A program made the position numbers and the translations under genes. The notes beneath the pieces were generated by a model. It was not told the DNA's origin. It worked only from the letters and a program-made list of their open reading frames with translations, and made no database searches. Below, piece after piece: positions 1 to 12,173 of a DNA stretch of 64,000 nt. Every line of letters begins with the position of its first letter. The stretch's first letter is position 1. Origin of the DNA: Delphinapterus leucas (taxonomy: Eukaryota; Chordata; Mammalia; Artiodactyla; Monodontidae); NCBI RefSeq assembly GCF_002288925.2, contig NW_022098021.1:31595834-31659833 (forward strand), in the 5' to 3' direction.

Positions 1-1350
1 TAGAGATAAACACCCCAAACATCTCACTTTGAAAATCTAACAGGGCTCTTGCCCATGAGACCCATGGGGTTGTAGTCATCTGATCTGAGAAATGGCTCTT
101 TAGGGCTCACATGCTTGGACTCACCCACCTCAAGGTCCAGTGCAGAAGCAGCCCATTGAGGGGTGCCTGAACTCTATGTGGGCACTTTATTTGGTTGTCT
201 TGGAGTGTCAGGCTGAGGGGCAGGCATCTGATTTGACACACATTTGGGGGCCTGCTGGGGAGCTGTTGGAAGCTGAAGACTGGCAGGAATCATCTTTGTA
301 CCCCTCCTCCGCCATGCTCCAGCATTCCAGTATCTCTTGCAATGGAGATTTCACACATGCCTGGTGCCCTTGTTCTTACTTCTGGTGCCCTGGGTTTTGC
401 AGCTGCTGCCTGGCAGATGTTCCTTGATCACCTGCCTCTGGTAATCAAGGGGGCTTGCATTCCTGAGGCCCATGGGACTGTAGCAATCAGAGAAATAGTT
501 CTTGGCAGGCAGCCACCCCCAGGGCACTGCACAGACTGAAACACACCCTCAGTCTTTCTGTAAAAGAGGTCTATCTGCTTGTTCTGAAGCTTCAGCCTGA
601 GGGGAAGGCTTCTAGTTTGGCTCACATCTAGAGGCCTACAAACCTGCTCTCAGGGACCATAAGTCACTGCACACCATCTTAGCACTCTCCTTCTGCCTCA
701 CCCAGCTCACCGGAATCTCATAGACAGGAGCTTACACATCAGTACCAATTTTTGTGACTGCCACCCAGGGGCACCTCTAGATCTCCTTTGTATTGGTGGC
801 CAGTGGAGATTATACTTGTGGTCCCATACACTGTATATATTTGCATACTTTAAAAGCTGCTGCCTGAGGGTTTAGCTTCCAATCATCTTTAATCTAGGTG
901 CTGACTGAGATCCTCCCCTTTGGGACACTGACAGGTCTTGGCACAGCCTCAACTACTGGGAGCCACTGAGAATAAGATTGGTTGCTTGGACAACCACAAA
1001 GGGTTTAAGAGACAACCAAGAGCTAGGGCAAGCTTGAATAAGATTCATCTCCTACAGGAGACCACTTTTCAAGATTGGGAGAAGTGGCTGTTTTGTCTAA
1101 TGCATAGAAACCAACAAGGAGAGTCAAGCAAAATGAGGAAACAGAAAAATATATTTTAAACAAAAGAACAAGATAAAACCTTAGGGAAAAATTAATGAAA
1201 TGGAGATTAGTAATTTACCTGATAAACAGTTCAAAGTAATGGTCATAAAGATGCTCAAGAACTCAGGAGAAGAATGTATGAATACAGTGAGAACTTTCAC
1301 AAAGAGAGAAAATATAAGAAAGTACCAAATTGCTGTCACAAAGCTAAAGA
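1..1350 (+). mobile_element. LINE-1 (old L1M-type), 5'UTR plus start of ORF1, truncated
   Basis: The block from about 1200 reads like the amino-terminal part of a mammalian L1 ORF1. It encodes MEISNLPDKQFKVMVIKML from position 1200, followed by a coiled-coil-like stretch, which is the usual layout of the RNA-binding ORF1 protein. The upstream 1.2 kb of moderately G-rich sequence with cagcctcaactactgggag-like motifs is read as L1 5'UTR. The similarity fades after about 1350 (accaaattgctgtcacaaag), so ORF1 is cut short and the rest of the element is absent. The left end is cut by the window edge. The family name is inferred from remembered consensus; the ORF1 match is more secure than the 5'UTR part. 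Confidence 0.6.
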
Positions 1351-2169
1351 GAATGTCTGTAATCTCTACTGTAACACTTTCCTACCTGTATTCTGGATGG
1401 CATTTTTCTCTGCTCAGATTTTTCAATCATATCCCAACTACTTTCTATTTTCTAAAGAAACGTTAAAATTACTTTATACTAATGGTCTTCCACCCTGTTT
1501 TCCAGAATTAGAAATTAATGTGTGTCTAATACCTTTGTTGTCTTTCAATAAAGTTTGGAGTATCCTCTCTTTGTGGATGGCATAACACTGTCACACTAGA
1601 ATCCAGACCAACAGAAAGTGTCCAGTGTCCTTTATATTAGATGATGGACTCATAGCTTTTCAAACTTTGAAGTAAATAAGGAGTTACCCAACACTCAAAG
1701 TAGAAATTTACAGCTTTGTTGATAGCCTGACATGCAACTACTTTGTGAATACTTCTTGTGATTGAAAAAAAAAAAAGCTCCCCCTTTTTTTTTTACAAAG
1801 CAGATGATATCATTTTTCAACAGGTGTAAATATAGAATGCTTTTACCTTAACTGAGTATCCATGCCCCACTAAATTTTCTTCTCATTAAAAACTCAATTC
1901 TGATCTGTTATCTCAATTCAATTCCTCTTCCACATGACAGTCCTTCAGTTGTTTACAACAATAACATTACATATGTCAGCGATTACAAATATCAGCACAT
2001 ATGCTGCCACTTCCCCATACTGTGATCATATAATACAAACCATTTTTCTTGCTGAATTTAGATCTAACTTTAGAGTTCTTAACTAAGTTTTGTGGGCAAC
2101 TTCTGTCAATGGATGGTCAGTGGCACATATAATAATTTGTGTAATTGTTGAAAATATTTACATTCTCCC
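1351..2169. other. AT-rich unassigned sequence
   Basis: No gene or confidently named repeat was seen. It holds a short A-run facing a T-run near 1765-1793 (fold-back possible) and otherwise ordinary AT-rich sequence. Confidence 0.5.
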
Positions 2170-2512
2170 TCTGGGACGCTGACCCAATTTCCCCCCTCCC
2201 TGCAGGATGATTATAGTGTCAACTCTAACTCTGAAGTAGGTATTTGACTTAGTTTGGCCAATGAAATGTGCATGGAATTGAATACATCACTTGTCAGCAG
2301 AAGCTTCAAGAAATAGTTGTAATTCATGGTTTGCCATGTCTCCCTTCACCTGGCTGCAGGAGCGTCTCTGTCAGTGACATTCTTGCAATAAAAGCCATGT
2401 TGAGAAGAATTGCAGAAACATGAACAAGAAATAAGCCTTTGTGTCATTAGTCACTGATGTGTGCCTGTTGTTTATAACTACAGCATAGTCTATCCTTTCC
2501 TGAAAGACTGTG
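2170..2512 (+). repeat. Old mammalian interspersed repeat, family not assigned
   Basis: The stretch contains phrases I recognise from a widespread mammalian repeat: ttggccaatgaaatgtg near 2257, agaaataagcctttgtg near 2428, and a tail like ttataactacagcatagtctatcc near 2470. These occur in the same order and spacing as in that repeat. I cannot name the family with certainty; an LTR-like or non-autonomous element is possible. Confidence 0.5.
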
Positions 2513-2514
2513 AA

Positions 2515-2647
2515 TGCATTCACTCATTTATTCATTCATTCATCAAACATGTTTTCATCTCCAATCATCATTAGGTTCTGGGGATACAGCAGTAAACAAG
2601 ACAGACATGTAAGTTCTGTGTAGAACTTACATAAAAACAAGAAACCA
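2515..2647 (-). repeat. L2 LINE 3' end, antisense (first part, before SINE)
   Basis: The tandem ttcattcattcat near 2530 followed by ctggggatacagcagtaaac at about 2578 is the reverse complement of the L2 3' terminus. This piece continues beyond the SINE inserted at 2648. Confidence 0.7.
2519..2543. repeat. (ATTC)n short tandem repeat
   Basis: Five to six imperfect ATTC units. This is the usual tandem end of an antisense L2 element. Confidence 0.7.
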
Positions 2648-2930
2648 GGGCTTCCTTGGTGGTGCAGTGGTTGGGAGTCTGCCTGCTAATGCAGGGGACA
2701 CGGGTTCAAGCCCTGGTCTGGGAGGATCCCACATGCCGCGGAGCGACTGGGCCCATGAGCCACAGCTACTGAGCCTGCGTGTCTGGAACCTGTGCTCCAC
2801 AACAGGAGGGGCCGCGATAGTGAGAGGCCCGCGCACCGCGATGAAGAGTGGCCCCCAGTTGCCACAACTAGAGAAAGCCCTGTCACAGAAACGAAGACCC
2901 AACACAGCAAAAATAAATAAATAAATAAAC
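2648..2930 (+). mobile_element. CHR-1-type tRNA-derived SINE
   Basis: This is a full-length cetacean/hippo SINE with a tRNA-related head. The Pol III A box TGGTGCAGTGG lies at 2660-2670 and the B box GGTTCAAGCCC at 2703-2713. The tail region contains gatgaagagtggccccc and gaagacccaacacagc, found in the longer CHR-1 type and lacking in CHR-2, and it ends in an (AAAT)n tail at 2910-2929. The element interrupts an older antisense L2. No clear target-site duplication was found. It would be transcribed by RNA polymerase III and mobilised by L1 proteins. Many CpG sites have already decayed to TG or CA, which fits an older subfamily. Confidence 0.93.
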
Positions 2931-4960
2931 TCCCACCCCCAACATCTTCTTTTAAAAAAAAAGCAAAAAAACATTTTTTTAATGTTTTTAACACAAATAA
3001 AGAATTAGAGATTGAGATAAATGTAATGGATAGAACTAATTAAATGTTATAATAGAGAGAAGGGGAGTGGAAAGTTAGAGTCTGATTTAGATACTATGTT
3101 TAAAAACCCTTCTGTAAGGACATGAAATTTATACTGAAGGTAGAAAAATATGAGAATTAACAAGCTATGAGAGATTTTGGATAAAGTAGGAAGGGATCAA
3201 GGGTAGTGACAACATGGTCAAAAAGCTAAAGGGAAAAAATGTGATGTATATCAGATATTGAAAGGAAGCCAGTATGAGCTAAAGAATATTGAACAACTAA
3301 TGTGTTCTGAGAGCAGTAGGGGTCAACTGCAGGCCCGTAGGCAGAGATGTGATGTGCACATATGAAAGGTCACTCTGACTACTTTATGGAAAATAGAAGG
3401 GGCAAGGGTGGAAGGAGAAGAAACAGCTAAGAGACTTTTGACGTAATCATGGGAGGCAATATGGTGGTTAGACTAGGGTAATAGCCATGAAGATTGTGGC
3501 CATATTAAAATTTTAATTTGAGAATGGAATCAGTTGGAATTGCCGATGGAGTAGAATAAAATTTGAGATTGAGGACAGAATAAAGAGTAACCTCTGTGTG
3601 CTATTTCCTGAAAGACTGGCATAGGGACAGGTTTTAAAAGGTGTTGTAGTGAGTGGAAATGGAGAATTCAAGTTTGGAAAAATTAAGTTTGTTTTGCTTT
3701 GAAATGTTCAAATGGATGTCTGGTAGGCAATTGAGTACATATGACTGAAGTTCAAGGGTAAAATCTGTGCTGGAGATATAAATTTGTGAATTATCACAAC
3801 ATAAATGTCATTTAAAGGCATAGATATGAATATAATTTCTTAGTAAAAGCATATATAGAGAGAAAAGTGAGAGCACAATATTGAGCCTTGGACAATATCA
3901 AAATCCAGGAATTGAGTAAGGAGCAAAGCCAGTGAAGGAGACTGCAAAGGATCTGTTGTGAGAAAGAGGAGAATGCATGAAAATGGTATAATGGGGATTA
4001 TTAACTCTTTCCAAAACAGAGTGATTTGTCACAGTGCCAAATGGTGTTGAGACACCAAGTTAGAGAAAAATAGTGTTTATTAAATTTGGTAACATGAGAG
4101 GCTCTTAGAGATTTTGAAAATAGTGACTGAAGGAAGAATCTGGACCAAGAGGGGTAATACATGAGTTACAGCTAGAGGCATGTGTGCCTCTCCTTAGTAA
4201 ACTGAGGTTATTGAAAAAGATAGCAGAAATAGGAAAATTCCTAAAAAGTGTTGTGCATCTATGGAGGGTTTTTTAAAGAATGCGAGGCACTAGATCTTGT
4301 TTCACACTGATAGAAATATCCTATAGGAGGAGAGAGATTTACAATGTACTAGAAAAAAATCATAGCCATAGGCATGAATTCCTTGAGATGATGGAAAAGG
4401 ATGGAATCCAGAGAACACGTGAAGAAGTTGGACTTTAATGAGGTCAATCCATTCCTTCATCTTTACATGACTGGAGGAAACAATGGTGTTTCAGAGGCAG
4501 GTAGTTTTACAGCCTGAGTGATGGGAAGATAATGACTTTGAGATTCCCTAAGTAAAGTGAGAGCAAAGTAGGAGTGAGTAAGAAGAGGGTGAAAGACTTT
4601 TAATAATAGGTGAGCAGGAATAAAACAGTTAAGCAGGAATGCCAAGCTGATAAAGAAAGTATAGCAGATTCAATGATCATTGATTTCAAGTGTGGCCGGT
4701 CAATGTGGGTGTGAATTGCCTTTGTAGGCTAAGAAAAGACAAATACTGTGTTTTATCCAGGGTTCTGGTTTGGATTTGGAGTATGACTGACAGAGAAAAG
4801 GGTAAGCAATAATAGTAAAACCATACCATCTAAACTATGGAACATGGAAATGAAGAGACAAGGTTGATAGGTTGTAAGTTGTGGAGTAAAAGGATGAGAT
4901 GTCTCAATGGGGTCAAAGGATTAGAGCTGTGGAGGCATTTGGGCAAGTGAGTTGGAATAT
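2931..4960 (-). repeat. L2 LINE, long antisense copy (second part)
   Basis: On the plus strand this reads as the antisense of L2. Landmarks are aaaggtcactctgactactttatgg (3364-3388), ggggcaagggtggaag near 3400, and tgctggagatataaatttg near 3768. Near 3885 it reads attgagccttggacaatatc, which corresponds to the antisense of the reverse-transcriptase coding part. Similarity becomes weaker beyond about 4150 but continues (ggatggaatccagagaac near 4400). The reading frame is destroyed. With the piece at 2515-2647 it forms an unusually long L2 copy of over 2 kb. Confidence 0.65.
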
Positions 4961-5477
4961 TAGTTGGAATATTAGGTCAGAGTAAAAGTAGCAATTTCTT
5001 GTGATACTGTGTACTACCCTGGTCTTAAATCTTCCCTGCTTCACATTTTAATGCGACTGTGATTAATTTAGTAATCCCTGTTTCATGATATTCTTTCTTC
5101 TTTGCCTCAATTGCTTTAGCTATTTTTATCCTATTGCACTGCATGCATATTTATCAGTAATTTAAGATAACTTTTTTTGGAACAAAGCAAAGCATCAACT
5201 AATTAATTTACATATTTCAAAATACTTCTTTCATGACATGGTTTCTAGATCTATTGCCATTTCATTTCCTTTTCTCTGAATGGATTCCATTTTTTTCAAG
5301 ACTCAATAAAATGAAACATCAAGAATGAAGAATAATCACTTAGTAATAGGTTAAGGTGTCACAGTTAGTGATAGGAAGAGGTAAGACGGAGACACAAGCC
5401 TCATGACTCCTGGTCCAGCATACATATCTCTTGACCTGTACGGTAAACTAAGAATAATTGCAAATATTTACTGAGTG
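4961..5477. other. AT-rich unassigned sequence
   Basis: No gene or nameable repeat was seen. Confidence 0.5.
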
Positions 5478-5690
5478 GTAATCTTTTTGCACAGTGATGC
5501 TTAATACTTTACATGGTGCATTTCACTTATTTCTTACAAATAAACATGATGTAGATATTAGCCCATTTTAAAGAATGGTAAACTGAAGCTTAGGAAAATT
5601 AACCGGTACAAAGTCACACAGCTAAGAAGTAGTGGAGATCATATAAATCCTCAAGCAGTCTGAAACCACAGTCCACTTTTATTTTTCCTC
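5478..5690 (-). repeat. MIR SINE, antisense
   Basis: The order of motifs is that of a reversed MIR: tttactgagtggtaatc, a pocket like tattagcccattttaaagaatggtaaactgaagc near 5557-5590, then caaagtcacacagctaagaagtagtgg at about 5610 and a cagtctgaaacc-like end near 5658. The core is diverged but continuous. Confidence 0.8.
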
Positions 5691-5789
5691 TGTCCTACTT
5701 GCCTTCTATTCAGGTAAGCTCAGGTTGTATTTTCTGATTTTAACAACCACTCATATACTCATATTGAGTTTATTTATAATAACTTAAAA

Positions 5790-5880
5790 TTCCTTGGTAG
5801 CCTTCACATACAATCTGTTTTTTTTTCTCCTTGCACATAATAGGTACCTAATAAATATTTGATTCATTGAATTAGTTTTC
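5790..5880 (+). repeat. L2 3' end
   Basis: ttgcacataataggtaccta followed by ataaatatttgattcattgaatt matches the sense-strand 3' terminus of L2. Confidence 0.6.
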
Positions 5881-8800
5881 TGTTCAATCAGTAAACTGAA
5901 TAAACCCTGCTTCGCATATCTTCATTCCAATAATTAATTAAAACATTGATTAGAATAGGACTGGAGGCAGAGTCTTGGAGAAACTTCTCTCCATCATTCT
6001 TCTAGTATGACTGTTTAGTCAACTATGCCGATTTTAAATTCATCTAATATGATATCTCTAATATACATTCTTCATCTTGTCCACAAAGATAATCTGAGAG
6101 GCTGTCAAAAATAATAATAAAGTTAGATTTTTTTCCCATAATATTCACTTGATCTCTCTGCCTAAGAAAATTATCTAAAGAGGAAATAAAATTAATTTGA
6201 CATTACTTATTCTTAGTGAACCTATGTTGGTTTCTATTAATCATTGCTAGCTCTTCTGAGAATACACAATCCATCTTGATAATTATTAATTCCATTTTTA
6301 TGTGTATTTTGTTCAGAAATCATTTTTTACCCTTTTTGCTTTCCTTAATAGTATTTGTAATATCTGTCTGTTAATATACTTAGTCTCTCTTTGTTTTTTT
6401 TTTCATTCCTTTGTGTATGTGTGTGGCATAAAACTCTTCCATCACTAATTGAATTCAATTTTACTTCTTATTTCCTTTTTCCATAGATTTCAAAGAGTTC
6501 TTCACACATATGTCTGGAATAGATCAATATAGGTAGAATGATTTTGGGGTGCCAGTGAGGCCCTGATACTTCCCAAACTCTCTGAACAGATTTGCAAACC
6601 ATGGCTGGTAGCCCTTATTCTGACACTAAGACATTTTCTTTTTGTTTTTTTACTATATGGAGTCCATAGAGTGGCATTTCTAAAACTTTGTAAATGGTAA
6701 ATAGTAGATAATACTTGGGGACTTGACCCCTAAAATGAACACATAATAATGTATGTGCATAATTATGTTTAAAAGATTTGATGAGCAAAATTTTGCTGTA
6801 CATGACTAAAGGTACTAGTATATTTCAAGAAGGACTATATCACAGCACTGGGGATGAGGATAGGGTGGGATTGGTCTATAAGGAAGCAAAGAAAAAGGAG
6901 GTTCACAAAGGAAAATGGCATTTTTGAGGACTTGAAGCTATGTTCAACAGACATCCTTTTCCAAAAGACTTCAGATATCTCTGGTCCTACTGGCAAAATC
7001 ATCCCGATTTGAATTATCACGTTATCTTAGTCCTACTAGTAAACATTTCATTAATCTACTTCCTTTTCTTCAATTCCTCAATTATAATGGAATTTTCTAA
7101 ATCATGTTTAATACTATATTACATATTGCTTGTTAATAGGGAGAAAATATGTTCATCATGCAAACATAAATATTCCCATTCTTGGAAAGTCATTTTTTAT
7201 TGTAAACTAAAATTTTGATACTGGGCTAGAGAAAATATATCTTTATTAACCCATTTCATCTTACTGGGGATATTGCTATACTGGGAAATGTAGTATAGCT
7301 GTGAGCCTAGTAAAATGAAATGTTTTGCTGATTATAGCAGTGCATCTAGAAGAGTTTTGTGATTTATTTTTCATTTATAGAATAGGAGAGGAAGTGATAT
7401 GTTACCAACGATCCTGGGCAGATGAAATAGGTGCTCATTCTCCATGTCCTCTCTCCCCCTTTGCCAGCAACCTTGGGAACCATGTGTTCTAGGCCGTGTA
7501 GCAATAAATGTGAAGAGGCAGGCAAAGTTCAAGTTCTAGTAGGCCGTAAGTGCCTCACTAAGAAAACTAGATAAGCAACTACTGAAAAATACAAGCAGAG
7601 AGGTAAAGTAGCAGAGTATCATTTTAGAAGCAATACACTAGTTTTATGACCAATAGAAGGAGAATTAAGTGTATAGGATAATGCTATAATTTTGACTTGT
7701 GCAAATGAGAGTATAGCGTCATGCACTATTATGTAAAATGTGATATAGAAGGAAGGAAGGATCCTGTGTCAGTTTCCTTCAGAGCTGTTAGTGTATATTT
7801 TCATTTTCATCCTTGCTTTAGTCTAGTCCATCAGAATTTTCAAACCATTTTCAAAGGCAGTGTCAAAGCTAGTATTTGAACCAAGAGATTTTTTTATTCC
7901 AAGCTTAGTTGTCTTTTTAAAAAAAATCATAACTCTACATGTTATTTGGTGGAAATATGTCACACATATTTTCTTATATCAATTGCATTTAATAGTTTAT
8001 ATTTTAAAATTCCGGAGAGCAAGAACTATATCCAACTGTTTTCTTTCCATCCCTTTGTCCAACCATATCCATTAGGTCACACAAAACCTAGATCAGGGTC
8101 TCCTGCATTTGAACCTTTACTAAATATTACCTTCAATTTTCGTACGAATTCTGCAGCTCCAGCATTAGTAAAAACTATGTAAAACAATAAAACTGTTCTT
8201 CGAACAAAAACATCAGCTTTCAATCAGCTTTTCTTTGTTGATATAACCTTAGGTTCAACAACTTCATATGTAGTGTTAACTGTGTCTTACAGTTTAAGCT
8301 TCAGTTATCTTCCTCCAGTTCTTCATCTGGTTTACCATAACTTTGAAATTAGACCCATTCTTCACCATCATTCCTCAGGGATGTCTCCTTTGACCTTCCA
8401 GATCAGGCCAACACTCCCCTTGTATATGATAGCCAAGATCCAGTTACCGTCCTTTTGTAGCCATTATGAGAGATGGAATTTTCCATGTTCTTTTATGATT
8501 CTTTAATCACTATTTGTTTCCATTACCCGACTATATGTGCCTTTATTTTTTCTCACGCTAGTATCTCTCAATTTTTATCAGAATTGTTAGCACTTGAAGG
8601 AATTCATTAAAAGTGTGTCATATGAATAAATAAATGAAACATTTTGTTTTTGTTTTCTAAATCATCATTTTATATTATCTGAAGCTTATCCTCTTGTTAT
8701 TACCTCTTTGGGTTTTCATTGATATACATGTTTCTTGCTCTTCTGCTTTCAGCTGTTTTTACTGGACAATAGCACAGAAAAAATGTTTGCTGTAAATACT

Positions 8801-9436
8801 ATTTAAATAACCCATAGAAATTCTATCCAAAAAATCCCCACAATATTTGCAGGCTTTTTACTCTTATTAACCTCAAGGGATCATTTAATTTCATTTAAAA
8901 ATGTGATACAACAGCCTCTAGGACGCCACACTCAGCAAGTTATAGCAAAATGACTTAAGCTATATTTTTATTTTCTTCTTCCCTTCAGGAACCTCTAAGA
9001 CAAGAGGTCAATTTAGCCCCATTTTATTCTTAAAAAAAGAATTTAGTGTTCTTGACAGGTGTCAGGTTACAAGTCTTTAGGGAAAAATGTTTCCTATTTG
9101 CCATCAGACCATTTATAACACAGACAGTTGTACATGGTTTTACTTTCTCTTCCCCTGTTCCTTACCTTATCCACAGACCTCAACCCTGACCCTCAGAGAG
9201 CAACTCCAGATGCAGGAGAGTAATTCAGTTTCCTGGCTATTAAATCACTGACTCTTTAGCACACTTTCTCTACAGGAGTGGCAGCAAACACCCCTTGTGA
9301 TATTTCTTGTGTGATGTTATACTTTGTTCCCTATAAAGTGGATGGAAATGTTAAACACATTACACAAAAATTACTGAACAAGCATACAATCAGAACACCT
9401 TCAACATTTTGTTGTTGTCATCCATGTCATAATTGG
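5881..9436. other. AT-rich unique sequence without recognised genes
   Basis: This 3.5 kb stretch contains only short chance open frames with no domain or codon signature. No exon with convincing splice sites was recognised. A patch at about 7400-7560 (ctctccccctttgccagcaacc) vaguely recalls old LTR-like repeats but is too weak to call. Confidence 0.5.
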
Positions 9437-10235
9437 TGCTTTTAAAATCATATTAAATTTGTTTTAATGGCCTCAAAATTCAGAGTCAGAATTTTGGTAT
9501 ATTTTTCCCACTGAAAGTATTCTGATTTTAAAGATGAATAATTTAAAGCTGCTACAAACATAAAATAGAGTTGTCTACAAAAGATTTCTTTCCTCCCAAA
9601 ACATTTTCCATGCATCGGTATTATTATCCATTCTTCAGAGTTTTCTGGGGAAGCTCCAATAGTCTTTTAACAAATGTCTCAAAATAACCCCTAAATCTAC
9701 AGTTAGTCTCATATCATGTATAGCAAACATCCTAGGAAGACTAGTTGGAGATGACCTCCACACACAGAAGATTGCCTGGAACCTGATAATGAGGACCACA
9801 TCATCAGATTTAAAGATTTCAGGCTACCTTTTTATCAAAATGGGGGTCAATCTTCCAGTTCAATCCCAGCAAACTTTCCAGCAATGAGAGGTGACAATGC
9901 AGCATCAATTCATGGCCAGCAAGAGTCGGGCCTAGGTGGTTCAGGATGGTGACCACTAAAGCCAGCACCTCCCATGGTAGGTTGTTATTCCCACCACCAG
10001 CCACATACTGCAGTAGACAGCTGGGAAGGCCGTTAATCATATGGACATCCACCTTATTACCATGCAGAACTTCATTCTGAGTATCAAACTCCATATTGAC
10101 AGACTTTTCTTCAGTTCCAACAGTGAAAGGAAAAAGATGCTCCACCATACCCAGTGCTAGAAGATCCATACCTGACTCCCTGTACAGCACCAAGAGTACC
10201 AGTTTCATAGTCATCCTGGAAGGGCAGATTAAGAG

Positions 10236-11010
10236 TTCTTAAATTGCATGAGTTGGTGACAGCATAGAAGCCAATTCTTAAAGCTATATAGTTCCATGCT
10301 TACCAAACTTTAGTGTATATACAAATCATCTGGGGACCTTGTAAAATTCAGATTCTAATTCAGTTGTTTTGGAGTGAGATCAGAGACTCTGCATTTCTAA
10401 CAATCTCCCAGGTGATACCAATGCTGCTGGACCACAGATGAAATTTGAGTGAAGAAGCAGATGATCTTTGAAAGCATTTGCACCTGGAAATCTGAGAACT
10501 GGATTCTTCTTCCAGCCCTCAAAGAATTTGTGGCAGTAGAATTCATAAATGTGAATGTACTTTCATGAGCGGGCTGTGAGATAAACTGGCAATGGACTTC
10601 ATATTTGTGGATGATCTTTCATGTTCTAACAAAAGAAGAATCTTGCCCCTAGAGAACATTCTGTCAGGCTCTGAACATGTTTCAGAATGTAACAATAAGA
10701 AGCTTTATTTTTTTGCCAACATGGCCAAAATCTAGGCAATGGTAATTCATTAGCAGTCTAGAGATGCATTGAAAAAATAGGAAACGTTCTTTGGATAATG
10801 TCCCACTATCTCTTATATCATCATTTATTTGCAGTTGAAACTGAATTTAAAATTTTTAAATATTTCTTTTCCTCATAGCAAAGGGGAAGAAAGACTTAGG
10901 AGTCCATGCCAAAGGTGATTGTCTTAGCTACTTTATGGATATTCAGTTCTTCCTTACATCTATATCAAATCCTAATAAACTGATCCCTTTAACAAAAAAC
11001 AGGAAAAAAA
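10236..11010. other. Insertion inside the EEF1A1 pseudogene
   Basis: This segment replaces what should be roughly 100-150 nt of EEF1A1 coding sequence. Its edges are where the parent match stops (near the LPLQD-equivalent at 10229 and the GWSGDK-equivalent near 11080, fading by 11010). Part of it is a MER5A-like transposon. The remainder (10451-11010) is AT-rich and unrecognised. Confidence 0.55.
10297..10450 (-). mobile_element. MER5A-like hAT-Charlie MITE
   Basis: The plus strand reads ccaaactttagtgtatatac, aatcatctggggaccttg, gcatttctaacaatctccca and ggtgataccaatgctgctgg in order, ending ggaccacagatgaaatttgag. This is the reversed MER5A arrangement. It is non-autonomous with no coding capacity, and the terminal inverted repeats are degraded. 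Confidence 0.85.
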
Positions 11011-11700
11011 AGGACTATATAGTTCCAGAAACGCTGTGGATGATTGATTTTGTACTCTTGTTCCAAGCATTTTAAAGCTTGGATCCCAGTATCTTGTCAC
11101 CACTCCAACCAAAAACTGGCACAAAATGCATCTGACTTTCAGTTGTAGACCATTTCCTCAATGTAGTTACTGACATCTTTATTCATTTCCTCATATCTCC
11201 TCTGGGCATAAGGAGGGAGTCAGTGTAATATATTAAAGAAAAAAATAAAAAACACTAACTGTGTGTGAAAGGGAGAATATTTTCACAGCACAATTCTGGC
11301 CACATTTTTTGATAGAAGTTTCATACTCACCATCATCCTCAGCAATAATCAAGCTAACTCACTGAGCTGTGTTTGTAAGCATGTTTTTAACAAAGGCCTT
11401 AGGTCCTAGGATCTCAGTAATGGCCTCATCGATGGTGCTAATCTCAAATTTCCCCAGAAGTATATCAACCATATGTTTAGCTTCACCCAAACCTAAGTAT
11501 ATTTAAAGGATTTCCTTTCTCATCTCAGAGGCCTCTCTCCCAAGCTCCTCATTTGTCCTCTTATTAATTCCATCACTTTTGTAGATCAAGTAGTCACTAG
11601 TGTCGTACATGTTAGACATGTTCCTAATGACCACAGTTTGATGTACATTTTTCCTTTCCCATCTTGGTTTGGATTTAGGGATGATTCCATGGTGCCTGGA

Positions 11701-11954
11701 TTGTGGCTAAAGACATACTGTGAAAGTTTCATTTACACTGGGTGTTAGAGAACACAATCTGTAAATAGCTGTTCTATTGAAAACTTTCTATTATTGCTTA
11801 TTAAAATTCTATCATAATCAGCCTCTCTATAATATCTACAGTTTCTATCAGAAAATTAAAAATTTAAAAATAACCTCTATAGCATGTTTTAATGCTTAGA
11901 TATCACCCTTTGTATCAGTCTGGAATAATTTCAAAACATGTGAACACAGGAAGA
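11701..11954. other. AT-rich unassigned sequence
   Basis: Flank upstream of the pseudogene 5' end. No recognised repeat or gene. Confidence 0.4.
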
Positions 11955-12050
11955 AGTAAATATTGATTGAGCCCTGTCTTATGCTGCAGGCATGGTGCCA
12001 GGCACTGGAGATTTAGAGGTGAGTAAGGCATTGTCCCAAAACTCTCCCCA
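11955..12050 (-). repeat. L2 3' end, antisense
   Basis: attgattgagccctgtct, gccaggcactggagattta and gtgagtaaggcattgtccc are the reversed L2 3' region. Confidence 0.65.
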
Positions 12051-12173
12051 GTGAGACTCCTTTGTTTGCTTTCTTCATATATTAGAGTGGCCTCACTTTC
12101 CTTCTTTTTCTTTACAGTGGATGTTAACGCAATTTGTACAAAAGAATTGATGAACATAGCAAAAGAGACAAAT

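Larger units (their letters stand above)
9437..11700 (-). pseudogene. EEF1A1P: EEF1A1 processed pseudogene (elongation factor 1-alpha), interrupted and decayed
   Basis: Read on the minus strand, the segment follows EEF1A1 from 5'UTR to 3'UTR without introns. The start codon is at 11660-11662, followed by a GKGK-like start. DYLIYKSDGINKRT (about 11610) matches the G1-proximal helix. KFEISTIDEAITEILGPKAF (about 11430) covers the switch and G3 region, where the usual DAPGH motif is degraded. RYEEMNKDVSNYI (about 11190) and FVPVFGWSGDK follow. The second-domain match restarts at 10229 and runs through VTILNHLGPTLAGHE at about 9940. DNA similarity continues past 9737-9698 (gatatgagac region) into a 3'UTR-like stretch ending near 9440. 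Several frameshifts, in-frame stops (for example after MRKEIL and NTAQ) and deletions make it non-functional. About 775 bp of foreign sequence (10236-11010) splits the coding region. The longest open piece, 9819-10214, has 131 codons. The parent is EEF1A1 rather than EEF1A2 because of the 3'UTR match. The identification rests on recalled parent sequence. Confidence 0.85.

Noticed and set aside
2648..2720. tRNA gene candidate from A and B boxes
   Set aside because: The boxes belong to the tRNA-derived head of a SINE. No cloverleaf with an intact anticodon stem was found.
9819..10214. 131-codon frame taken at first for an unknown protein
   Set aside because: It aligns to the second and third domains of EEF1A1 and is part of the broken retrocopy.
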